64,000 nucleotides of DNA from positions 1 to 64,000 of the forward strand of contig DF237283.1 in NCBI GenBank assembly GCA_000708835.1, written 5' to 3'. This stretch comes from Klebsormidium nitens (Eukaryota; Streptophyta; Klebsormidiophyceae; Klebsormidiales; Klebsormidiaceae). The position numbers were made by a program, and so were the translations under genes. The stretch's first letter is position 1. Every line of letters begins with the position of its first letter. Below are positions 13,001-23,432 of this stretch, one piece after another. The notes beneath the pieces are model-generated. The model did no database searches. It worked only from the letters and a program-made list of their open reading frames with translations, and was not told where the DNA came from.

Positions 13001-14550
13001 AGGAACGGTCTGAGGCGGAGAGACTGGAGCTTGCAGAAAGGAACGCAGAACTAGAGGCGGGGAATAGGGAAGTGGAGGCGGGAAAGAGGCAACTAGAGCG
13101 GGAGAAGAACGAGGCGGAGGAAGAGTCTGCCGGCCTCCGGGCGGAACTGGAGGAGCTGAGAGCGGAAGCGGAAGCGGCAAAGCAGGCGCTGCAACGGGAG
13201 GTCGACCAACAGAGAGAGTGAGTGATTACGAATGACGGTGTTCGGTTGGTCTGCTTGCTAGATTCGCAGATCTTGCTGAAGTTCGAGAATTCGTAGCGTA
13301 GCTGTGCTGTTGGTCTTGAACGTGTGGCGTAATCCAAGAGTCTCCCAAGACGTGCGGCCAAGGTCGACATTTTGTAACTTGTCGACGTTTGAGTGAAACT
13401 TTTATAGCTAACTAGTTCTAAGGGCAGTTCCAAGGTGCTCACATGTCGAGCTTTTCCTTCCCTTCTTTTCGAGCAGGCCACGTCTGTCGACCGTTTGAAA
13501 GAACGACGTCTTGCCATTGATCGTCCTCTCGTGTTGAATCGCTCGATAGTACACCGTGTAGATCAAGGTTCGATCCACGGCCCTTGTAAATACGAGCTGG
13601 CAACTCTTGTGCGTGCGTGATACGAGATAATCAAGATACCTGATCAGATCGCAACTCACGCAAAGGCCGTCTTTTAACAGATAAGAAGCGTTTGGATCAT
13701 CCCGTGTCCAGGAATATCATACATTGAACGTAGTGACTCTGACAACTGCAGGCTAAAGGTGAAGGCGTACGAATCGGCGTGGAAGGCGGCAGTCGCAAAA
13801 TTCGAGCAAGAGGCCCTGGAGAGGTACGAGTCCCTGCGGGACAGGCTGGAAGGCAGGATTGCGGAGGCCCACACGTCGGCTAACAAGGCCCACGCCACAA
13901 TCGCGACGCTGCAGCGCACAATCTCCACTCAGCAGCGCATGATCACGACTTTGCGGGAGACGATCCAGACGGATTCCGCTGGAGGAAACGGAAGGAAGAG
14001 GGGGGCGGAAGCAGAAGAGGAGGGTGCGAAGAAGAAGAAAGCAAGAGGGGGGGAGGAAGAGGGCGCGGTAACGGTTGGCGACGACGTGGCAACGGAAGTG
14101 ACGACGGTTTTCGATGGCATTCCGGAGCCTGCGGTGTTCCGAAGGGGCGAGAGAGCCGCGAATCTGCGGCAGGGGGTTCCGAAGGCTGCGAAAGTCGCCC
14201 CCGGCGCCGTGGATGTACGAGCGGGGGTGCCGGCGCCGAAGAAGCGGGGGAGAAAGGGAACGGCGTCGGAGCGGAAGATCGACATCGACCTGATGACGTC
14301 GGATGAGGACGAGCCGGCTCTAGACTCTGAAGATGGAGCAAGGGGAAGCGGCAGAAGCGGAAAGGCTGAGAGTAAGAAGGACAATGGTGCAGTAAATGGG
14401 CAGTTAAGTGTCGAGAATGTTCCGTATAGGATGCCGCGATATCCGGTTAGTGGGGGTCTCCGTTCGAATCCCAACATAGGGTTCTTCAAGTACGGGCGGG
14501 TCTGGCGGACCTACTGGAAAAGGGGCCCGCCCCGGTCAATGGCTTATTAA
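7038..14550 (+). CDS. Rpr2/Rpp21-type zinc-ribbon protein with long disordered and coiled-coil tail
   Basis: Probable RNase P/MRP protein-subunit family member by its N-terminus. Exon 1 (7038 to about 7277, boundary tentative) has an AAQRAAFLWRAANALL-like helix typical of the domain. The next exon, 8210-11193, has the zinc ribbon: SCARC, then LLPGVNC, then QCSVC at about 8275-8385. The rest of that exon is a long acidic, Pro/Ser/Thr/Glu-rich, probably disordered region with RRSxR repeats. Further exons: 11792-12387 (contains the N gap), 12732-13217 (strongly charged Glu/Ala/Arg coiled coil, about 130 residues), 13752-14550 (coiled coil continues, then basic and acidic tracts ending in TAA). 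Phases agree at all three downstream junctions (1, 2, 2). At about 1700 residues it is far longer than ordinary Rpr2/Rpp21 proteins. The Met at 8184 lies in the intron before the acceptor and is not the start. Exon 1 to exon 2 joining is the weakest link; without it the ribbon exon would belong to a gene whose start is unknown. Confidence 0.7.
9611..9930 (+). repeat. Five-fold TPxRRSxR motif repeat inside Rpr2-like protein
   Basis: Five basic motifs spaced roughly 20 residues apart: DTSLRRSARKRG, TPSRRSLRNGG, TPLRRSTRRAG, TPGRRSGRTGG and a degenerate KPTRRVGSRG. They alternate with acidic and Ala/Gly-rich spacers. Such Ser/Thr-Pro and Arg-rich motifs often act as chromatin or nucleic-acid contact sites or as kinase targets, but no function can be read from the sequence. 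Confidence 0.75.
11949..12292. other. Assembly gap (344 N)
   Basis: A run of N inside an exon of the Rpr2-like gene. The reading frame is open on both sides: 11792-11948 is an Asp/Glu-rich stretch and 12293-12387 begins GLPAEAEGQ. The true gap length, and so the phase across it, is unknown. Confidence 0.98.
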
Positions 14551-15789
14551 GGATAAATGGGAACATTGCGCGTACTTGTCTGCTTGTCAATAGAGTCACT
14601 TTGACTGGATGAAGGTCTGGCAGGGTCGACGAAGTCGATTTTCAAACCGAGCTAGCAACCGTACCCAACAACACCTTTTCAGTCTGTGAAAAGAAATACA
14701 TATACTCTATTGCCATACTCATTTTTGGCATTGACCTTCTTATGAACTGCGTGGGTGGTTCGCACTTGACAAGAAATACACACAGTTTTCGCATAATCGA
14801 GTCGCGTTTTTAAATGTCAGCCTGGCAGCGGCCCCCATTTGCACCACGGCCGGGCTGCTCATGTTTGCAAACTTGACAGTGACACTAGCTAAAAGCATTG
14901 AATCATTGATTCGAACTGATTATTGAGACACACTAGCTAAAAGCAATTACTGCCTGTTTATAGCAAGCTCATGGTGCTTGCTTATATGTCGTCACGGCGT
15001 GCATGAGGCTCGTCAATCCTTAACTTCCGTTGCATGGCAGATCTCCATTTCATCATGGAACTTAGTCGTGAGCTCGTAAAATTTCCGACGTTGCCTAGGC
15101 AGAATGATCCGATGATGTGAATATTATATATAGCGGTGTTCGTGGCGCCATGCAAGTGACCGGCCGCCCAGCGCCATCCAAGGGGTGCCTAGAGACCATT
15201 TTATTAAACTAGCTCACGCGGCGCGGCGCCGTCCAATGGGTGCCAGCAGAGCTAGACCATTCTATTAATCTAGCTCACGCGGCCGGCATACATCATGTGG
15301 CGCGCACAACAATGCACCTAGGCATGCATGCATATGCACAACTGTCATCAAATCTCGACCGGACCGTCTCGCTGGCATAATGCAGATTCCGGGCGCACCA
15401 GAGCCATATGCATTCTGCCAGGACTAGATCGGATGCACCAAGCCCGCTGCGCACCTGACTGCCACCCCTAAGTATGCACAATGATGCGTCAGTTCTAAGT
15501 TGTGTCTCGAATTATTTGATCATATCCGTGAGTCGCGCTGCCAAATAATTAGTAAAAGGGCAGGACTCTCTTACTCTAGTACACGGAGCAACATCTGCGG
15601 GTCGGTGGTTCGGCCTTTGACAAAAGGGATATGAGCACAGTTGTTCAGAGTTTATACCACGTAGTCGGTGACAACGATCAAGCTTCTGTAGTTGCTGACA
15701 GCTTTATGCCTAGCAACTCCAGTTAAGAATCGACGGTGCTTGCTTGTCTACCTAAGAAAGAATTGTGGCTATGGCATCAATGTGACGCT
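14551..15789. other. Convergent intergenic region with short repeats
   Basis: Lies between the stop codons of two convergent genes, so it holds both 3' UTRs and polyadenylation sites. No gene is visible. ACACTAGCTAAAAGCA is directly repeated at 14881 and 14930. Confidence 0.5.
15171..15283. repeat. Imperfect tandem duplication, unit about 55 bp
   Basis: Two adjacent units share GCGCC(A/G)TCCAA(G/T)GGGTGCC, then GACCATT(T/C)TATTAA, then CTAGCTCACGCGGC. The second unit is a few bases longer. Its role is unknown. Confidence 0.75.
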
Positions 15790-18700
15790 TCACCTTGCAG
15801 CGCCCGGCTTGCTTCCAAAATCGTAGTTGTCGTAAACCTTAAAGAATAATTCTCGGCACGGCACGGTGGCCCCCAGCTTTATGCACGCCAAAAACGCCCC
15901 GGACAACTTCCTATGCAAAGAGTACGCTTCGTCGGGGGGAGGCGTCAACCGGTGGCGAAGCATCACCGCCCCGAGGGCCGTAACCCGCTTGGTTAGGTCC
16001 GTGGTTTTGAAGTCAAACCCGCCCGGTTTGGCAAACGGGATCCCGACCACAAACGCCGCTTGGGAGTGCGCGTCCAACATGACCCGGGACTCGTCCCCGG
16101 TCAGGAAGCCCAGGCGCTTGGAGTACTCGATGACGCCATCCCGGTCTTTGTCGGCGCATGCTCGGACCTGCGAAAACAGACCGGGGATTATCAAAGAGCA
16201 GTGCTTTGACGAACTTCGGAGGGCGGACTGGGGTGAAGTGGACACGTGGAAAATAGTGAGGCTGTAGTTCTGGACAAAATCTGCGGGATGTTTTTGTCAA
16301 GTGCAGACCCAAACGGACCCAAACGGTCACCGGTCTAGCCATTTCTTCCCAGTGAATTTTCTTACAGAGAGCGGACCCAACGGTAGGCTAGCATTCTACG
16401 CGTTTCTTAGGGCGAAGAAACATAGGAACCTGTATTTGACGTCGCCATCGAGCAGCTCTGGCTCGCAGAAGCAGACTTTCCGGCGCCCATGTCGCATTAT
16501 CTCTAAAGAGCGACCGACGACGACTTCACGGATTCCAAAAAGCTCAATCTCGGCGTCACTTTGAAGTTGCTTCAAACCACACTTGATGCAATCAAAGTTC
16601 CAGAAGGAAACCTCACCACTTTCAAAATTGCTATCGACTACACTTTGATGGAATCCCAACGCCGCTGTTCCACTTCTTGGTACAAGCGTAAAGGGGTGTA
16701 AAGGTAACCAATATCTGTCAATTTACAAAGCCAGAAATTCTCACCATCTCTAGGTAGTTGTCAACGAATACCCTGGGAAAGTCGCGCGCAGCCCCAAAGT
16801 CGATCAGATAGATGCGGTCCGTTTCCTCGTCGTACAAAAAGTTGCCCCAATTTGGGTCCGTCTGCAGCGGACGTGACGTTAGCATAGTCAGAACATGACG
16901 TGGCGGCGATCTGCATTCTCAAAGTCGCTTCAACGTCGATCAGGAAAGGTCTATGTCAACAGCTTGTATTGAAACTGAAATTCCAACTTTCTGCTGACGT
17001 CAGCGCCAGACAGTGTCCTTGCTAAACAAGCTTCCATCTGAAACAAGTTGACGAATAATGGAGCATTTGCTTAAAAGTGTGACGCGAGGCTTGCTTGAGC
17101 AGCATAGGATGGCCGCCGTGGTGAGTACTAACTTCAGACAAGCACACCGTTTCTCAACCTCAAAACCTTCTTCGTGCGCTAAATTGGACGGCGGGCATTA
17201 TTCCAGATTGTGGCACCGCCAAACTGACGCCCTGTAGCAGGATGTTGACCAGAGCAAGTCAAACCCTGACAGAGGGGAACAGCAATAATAGCAAACAATC
17301 TTTCCGACGTCTATAATTTAGAAGCGGCGAAACTCTCCAATCAAAAGCAAAATCCTAGTAGACTTTGAACTGACTCTGCTCCGATGTGAACAAACTGACA
17401 GCAAGTGACGGCAACTAGCGCGGCGAGACTTGCCTGCATGAAGCGGAACTCGAAGAGCTCCTGGAGCGTCAACCGCAGCAGCCGTTCCGCCACGCGGTTA
17501 CGCGTAGCCTCGTCCATGCGTGCCACGTTGTCAATGGAGTTGCCTGCGGAAAGTCAAATTGTTTTAAATGCTGCATTTTGGTCCTCTCGTCACTTCCCTT
17601 CTACTCGCCTCCGCATACTACTTTCCCGTGTTGTTGTCTTAGTAAGAGTCCTCTTTCAAGAATCTCTTCATTCAAGCCAATTGCTCCGGCAGTCCCTGAT
17701 CTTGTGGTGCAACTTTGTTGACCCATTGTCATTGCACAACGAACTTCGTGGAAAACGTCTCAGAATACAGGAAGCACGGGTTACGGAGACCTGATAGGTG
17801 AATTAGAGGATCCTTGGTCCACTCTTTTATCACTTCCACTTCATCGTACGTTCACGTAACCCGTACCGACTCTTCCCTAACCAACTTTGCTTGACTCTTC
17901 GCCCGCATCTTGGAAGAAAAGGATCAAGGCCATTGTGCGTTCCTTAACCATGCGGTTGGGTTTCTACAGCCGCGGGGTTCACCTGGCACAAGCTCCGTGG
18001 TTAGCACCTTGTTAGTGGACAAGTAATCCACCACTTGCGGAACGTAAAAGTCGGGGTCGTCTCCCAGCATCTCGCGGTACCGCTTCTGACTCCGCGCCTC
18101 AAGCGCATAGTCGCACTCGGCGCCGAGCTCGACCTTGGCAATCTGCGGGTTTTGAATTCAACGTGAGGATCACATTCGATCGAATCCAGATCACGCCCAA
18201 GTAGAGTTGGGTATGAAACTTGACTGTGCGCCTCCGAATCGTAGACGCTTTACTCCAAGCGTGTTTTTACCCAAAAGCCGGGTCGGCTTAGGAAGACTGG
18301 ATTTGGGCAAAGCCTCCCCATCCTGTACCAATAGGCTTCGGATCTCCACCCCTAGATAACCCTGATTAACTTGCTTTCATGAATTGGTTTCAAAACAGCT
18401 GGCCACCTGCTGTACCTCTTATTTACACAAACCTCAAGAGATTCGGATCAAGGAAAGGTTGTAACAAATGGAACCGACGCTTCCTACCCTGATAGCGTGC
18501 TTCAGACACAGCCCCTCATGACGATTCCAGCCAAGTCGAGAATGCGCGGCATGTTAGATAACGCAGACTCTGACAGCCTATGAGCTCAAAGATCTAGCGA
18601 CCTCTGCAACCTTGGTCATACACGAAGCAGTGACGTCAGCGCCTCTCTCACCTTGATGGCGTGGTCCAGATATAGGCCCTTGGGAACAACGTCCGTCCAG

Positions 18701-21700
18701 TCGAGGATGCGCCGCATGTTGTCGATGTCGCTGTCAATGCTCTCGGAGACACCGGGGTACTGCACCTTCATGGCCACCTCACGGAAGGGACCATACGCGC
18801 CCCCCGCGTATTCCTCTTTCAAAGTCGCGTGGTGCACCTGCCGACAGACCAAGAGTCGCTCAAGATCAGCTTAAACGACGACTCCGAACCAAGGGTCTGC
18901 AGATATAGGAAAATAAAGGACAGTGGTTACCTTAAGAGTCTTGTGGCACTGCTGTACCCGCTGATAAGCCTGCAGAGGTTTGGGACTTGGGTGAGATTTG
19001 TACCTCGTCAAATACCAACGGAACAAGTCGTACGCCCCCTCGTAACTCTCTTATAAGATGGCGGGGTGAACCTGTCGGAGGACCATAACTCTTTTGAATC
19101 CATTCGGCCTCCAAGACAAAGTGACAGGTCCACGATGGTCGCAGTACTTGTATCAGAACTTTCGTAAGCGTCCCCCTGTGCTGGAAGCATGATCTCCTCT
19201 GGGGGTCGTGCAGTGACCTCAAAATGATTGACGGCAACGCCCTCGGCTTTAGGAGATTGATTGTCCCTCTTTTTGTTCAGGCGATGGGTCCTTGGAAGCG
19301 CTCTTCCACGCGCGCAGCATACTTCCCTGTGGAAAATACTGCTCAGTGACTCTGACGGCTGTGATTTACTCTTTTCCTTCCGCAACATGACTGAGCAACT
19401 TGCTTGAAATACTCACTTTTTCTTCGTTGTCCTGTGGTGATGGTTAAGCTTTAAGGACGCAGAGATGGACAGCAAACGCGCCCGCGCCTACCCAGCGCTC
19501 GAGGCCACCATATTTGCCCTCAATTGCGGTAAGAAACTAGGAAGAACAGGGGCTTCGCCCAAAGCTTCGCCTACTTTGAAAATTCGACTGAGTCTCAGCC
19601 TCTCAATTACGAAGAGCGACAATCTAAGACGCACGCATGAAGCTCAATGTAAGAATAAGGCTGAACTGCAACGATAAAGACCACTTTCGTTGCGCTTGTG
19701 GCGAAAAGCGTCCACGGAACTAAGAGGTTGAGTGAGAAGAGGGAAAACGCAGTAGAAGGACCATGGAAAAACAGTAAGGTTAGTAAGTAAGAAGGAAACA
19801 GAGTAAGATTAAAGGTTAAGAGAATGACAGAAACTTGTCGCACCTGCCCGATGCTCGCCGCGGCCATGGGCAGGTCGTCGAACTCCGCGAGGCGGCCCTT
19901 CCAGCCGGGCCCCATCTCGCCCGCCAGCACCCGCTCTAGTTGCTTGCGTGGCATGACGTCAGCGCCCTGCCGCACACGCTCGAGCGCCTTGGCAATCTGC
20001 GGGGGGATGACGCTCTCGTCCTGGATGCTCAGCATCTGGCCCAGCTTAAGAGCCGCTCCGCGCATCCTGCATGAAACAATCAGCTTCTTTTTCTTCCTTG
20101 TCGTTTGATGCTTTGCGGTTTCTCGCCGTGTCCAAATTCTTGAGATAGCGTTTCCGGCCTGATGCTCAGCATCTGGCCCAGCTTCAGAGCCGCTCTACGC
20201 ATCCTGCACGAAGGATCATCTTCGTTTTTACTTTGATTCCTGATTGGTGTGTGCTTTCTTTTTGTGTTTGGTTTTCGTGGAAAAAACGCCCCGTCCTAGT
20301 TGCTCAGCATCTGGCCCAGCTTCGAAGCGGCGCCCCGCACCCTGCGCAGGAGATCTATTTTCACCTTCATCTGGTTCGACTCTCTAACTGATTTCGGTCT
20401 TTTTTGTGGAATCATTGAGAAATGCTTCCGTTCTAGATGCTCGCCCCGATGCTCGCAAGTGGAAAACACGTATAAGCTGACTGAAACCGATCAACGAAAT
20501 GTTTTGTGCAGGATGCGTGGAGCGGCTCTCAAAGTGGGCCAGTTGCGAGCATCTGGAGAAAGCGGAACCACCAAAATATCGAGATACCCTCTAGCTGGGT
20601 TCGCTGCTCGTTGCCCTTCTACTGAGCAAGATCACTGCCGAGCAGCGGTTTGTACGATGAGATTCGCCGCCTCTATTGATGAGTCTCCTCACGACAAACG
20701 CACCGAGCGATATCCGAGCGGGTCGAAGACCCTACCACCTAGACAATTCAAGACTACCGTGAGACGAGAGAAGATCAGCAACATCAAGACGGCTAATCTG
20801 TATTCCAACATAAATCATCACAAAAGCTAAATAATGATGAGTAATACCAACAACAAATCACATTAATCAGAAAATGAACTCAGCGTCCAACAAGCACGGT
20901 CAGTTCAGCAGAGGCAACAATGAACCCCGATGTCACGGCACTTAACGTGTCAAGTTTTCCGAGAGTACTGGGCACACTCCTCATACCTTGCCAAGCCCGC
21001 CGCAAGCCTCTCCGCGTTTCCCTCGCTCATGAACGCGTTCCCTCCAGGAGCAGCGCCGCCAAACATGAGCCGCCCCGCCGACTCGCCTAGAGTGCCGAAT
21101 GCCATTCCCGCTGCCATCTGGCCGAACCTGCATACGACACGTGGCAGTGTTAGAGAAGCTGGGAAGCGAGTTCGATGAGAAGGAAGTGGCTGCGGAACAA
21201 ACAGGAGAACCTTGACCAGCGACGATATCTACTGAAAGGGAGCCTTACTTTCTGCAAAGTGTGGGGAGCGAAGAAGGACACACCTACCTTGAGGATAAGC
21301 CAGCCGTTTGAAAGCTGCAGACTGATAGTGTGAACACTCCTCAAGCCCAGACAGAATCAGTGCACGATCGGACGGAGTCCGAACGATGGAGGAAACGTGA
21401 ACATCCATCCCGCACGACGTTTCGGGCACATTTGAGAGCATCGTCTTCTGATTCTCATGGGAAGCCGCAGAGGTCGATACATGGAAGACAAGTGAAAGGT
21501 AGAACGAGAATCTTCTATCTCGGTTCCGCACAACCACCTCACAGTACCCTAGCGTCACCAGTATGATGTAGCTTACAAAATCACAGCAACTCTATGTAAT
21601 CAAGAGGCTTTTTCCGCAAAACGAGGCACTCACCCAAACACCCGTGCCATGGGCCCCGCCGGAACCTTCCTTTCCCGCGCCTGCTTCGTTCTCCGCTCCA

Positions 21701-23432
21701 CCTCTTTCCTCTTGGACTCTTCCGCACGCTGCCGCGCCCGTACTTCTTTCGATTGCGCCACCACCGGCTCGTCGATCTCGGCCGCATTCCCATCCTTAAG
21801 TTTCTCACCCACTCTCGTTGTCTCTTCGCTCGTTGGACGTCCCACTGGGCTTCTCTCAGTGTCCAAACCGCTCCTTCCAACATCTGTACTGGTCGTCCTA
21901 GCTTTCGTAGCAGAATGTGCGTCTTCTGAAGGGCTTCTCCCTGCATCGGAGCTGCTCGTCTTGGCATCTTCACTGCTCGTCGCCCTTCCCCGGGCGTCTG
22001 TCTCGTCCAATCGCTTGGCATCAATCCCAAGAGCCGCCCCCGCTGCGTGCATATCCCTTCCACCGCTAGTCTGCTCCATTCTCCGACTGTCCGAGGCGTC
22101 CCCCTTCTGTTTCTCAAGCTTCGACTCGTGTCCTGGGGCAACAAAGGTCACCGTCCCCGTGTTTGTTTCGGAAGGCATGCGGTGCGAGTGTTCGGACACT
22201 GGCATCGCCTTGAGCTTTGCCAACCGCTCCTCGGGGCTGTGTGTGCCTGCCGCCAATGGCTGCACTCCTGCTGACGCGCTCTGGTTTGAACCGGGACCAG
22301 AGTGTAAAGTGGGCCCTGCGTGGGAGTTGCTTCGGTTCTCGATCCAGGACCAGACGTCAGCTCCAAACCCAGGCTGGCTTCGCGCAAAAGTAATCGAACT
22401 TGCTTTCCTTGTGATGCTTGGCTCTGTATCTGCCTCAAACAAAGCCTTGAGAATGGAACTACCGGCGCGTTCCAGCTCCCCTCGCAAATCAAGCTGCTGA
22501 TCAACCTGCTTGGAAATTTGCACCGCCTGCTCTAACCCCTGCCTTAACTCAGGGGATAACCTTCCCCCCTTTCGCGCCTGCTTCAGCACGTCTGTCACTT
22601 CTCGGGTCGCAGCCTGCAAATCGAACCCTTGACCGTTCAAAACCCTCCGGAGCTGACTGTCGGGATGCGACCCCGCATGGAAAGCGATCCGTGACGCTAG
22701 CGACACGCCGTCGATAGCCGCGCTCAGCTGCGCCCGCTGCTCCTTTGGAATTGCCGTCTCTAGTTGCCGGAACGCGTCCCCGACCCGCATCTCAAGTCCA
22801 AGCTCACTGCGGGGGTCCAAAGCCTCCCCAAGCGCCTTCCCAAGTTGTTGCCCCGCCTCGGTAAGCCTCTCCCCAGCTGCCTCTTGTGTGGCCGTAAACT
22901 GAAGGCTGCTTCCGGTTCCAGTAACCCACCCCCCCAACTCTGCAAGAGGGCGCTGGCCCCTGAGAGAATCAAGAGTGGACTTGACACTCTGCTCCGCTTG
23001 CTGGCTGGCGCCATGCAGAGAGCCAGCGACGGTTTCAAGCGTGGACTTGGCACTCTGCTCCGCTTGGTGCATGTATGGATCTAAGCCAGCTTGCGCCGCA
23101 GCCGAGCGCGCACTCTCAACCCCCGCCCCAACCGCAGAAGCCACCGTCTTATCCAGACTTGACACCACCCCTCCATGTGGACTCCTAGAACTTGTCCCGT
23201 CTCCTGCGTGACGGTGCACAGTGACATCTCCAGGAAAAGCATGAGTCTTTCCCGGCAGGGATACGATCACCTCGGCGCCCCCTTTTGTGGCTGCTATAAG
23301 TGCACCCCCAAAGTCGCCTGCCAAGGCTTTCTTGGCTGCCTGTGTGCCTGCTAGCTCTCCGATCCCCTGTGCGGCGACCAATCCTAGTCCCCGAGCCAAC
23401 CGCCCCACATCCTGCAGTCTACTACTAGCCAT
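15790..23432 (-). CDS. COQ8: COQ8/ABC1-family atypical kinase with long N-terminal extension, 8 exons
   Basis: COQ8 (ADCK3) proteins support ubiquinone synthesis on the mitochondrial inner membrane. Exons on the minus strand: 23432-21634, 21127-20987, 20066-19844, 18837-18652, 18142-17983, 17543-17434, 16861-16745, 16167-15790; all phases agree, giving about 1037 residues. Family signatures: KxGQ motif [14 protein letters not shown] (about 651-664), ASIGQ, the lysine in [11 protein letters not shown] (about 745), [22 protein letters not shown], the DFG of [12 protein letters not shown] (about 894), and a C-terminal [17 protein letters not shown]. These match plant mitochondrial COQ8 closely. 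The first exon alone encodes about 600 residues of Ser/Ala/Glu-rich sequence, where plant COQ8 has roughly 200. It starts [17 protein letters not shown], compatible with a mitochondrial presequence (inference). The start is the first ATG; the frame upstream has only TTG. The intron after exon 6 has a GC donor (CAG then GCAAGT). Several introns contain decayed copies of exons 3 and 4. Confidence 0.93.
18484..18565 (-). pseudogene. Decayed copy of the 3' half of COQ8 exon 4
   Basis: Aligns by eye with 18650-18730 of the real exon: GATAGCGTGCTTCAGACAC against GATGGCGTGGTCCAGATAT, and AAGTCGAGAATGCGCGGCATG against CAGTCGAGGATGCGCCGCATG. The frame is disrupted. It lies in the intron just downstream of exon 4. 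Confidence 0.7.
19018..19075 (-). pseudogene. Decayed copy of the 5' end of COQ8 exon 4 with its acceptor
   Basis: Read on the minus strand it has a CCGACAG acceptor followed by codons for VHPAIL, a stop, then ESYEGAYD. The real exon 4 begins [16 protein letters not shown]. The in-frame stop and changed length show it cannot replace exon 4. It lies about 230 bases upstream of the real exon start, in intron 3. Confidence 0.7.
20024..20556 (-). repeat. Array of partial copies of COQ8 exon 3 start, one inverted
   Basis: The real exon 3 start ([14 protein letters not shown]) ends at 20066. Minus-strand copies follow at about 20161-20212 ([14 protein letters not shown]) and 20300-20350 ([14 protein letters not shown] then a stop), a spacing of about 137-139 bases. 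A further copy at 20501-20556 lies on the plus strand (TGTGCAG acceptor then [11 protein letters not shown]). Each copy retains an acceptor-like CAG or its remnant. All lie in intron 2. Confidence 0.85.
22965..23085 (-). repeat. Internal repeat in COQ8 N-terminal extension
   Basis: Two copies of AEQS(A/V)KSTL(E/D) separated by about 18 residues, in an Ala/Ser/Gln-rich helical region that looks like amphipathic LEA or apolipoprotein-like repeats. The resemblance is compositional only. Confidence 0.6.

Noticed and set aside
13567-13576. GGTTCGATCC, a tRNA B-box-like sequence
   Set aside because: No matching acceptor stem or anticodon arm can be folded around it; it lies in an intron of the Rpr2-like gene.
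14459-14472. CCGTTCGAATCCC, another tRNA T-loop-like sequence
   Set aside because: It is inside the last coding exon of the Rpr2-like gene and no cloverleaf forms with flanking bases.
21649-22500. Long plus-strand frame opposite COQ8 exon 1
   Set aside because: It mirrors the codon bias of the minus-strand exon and resembles no protein; the minus frame is longer and joins the kinase exons in phase.
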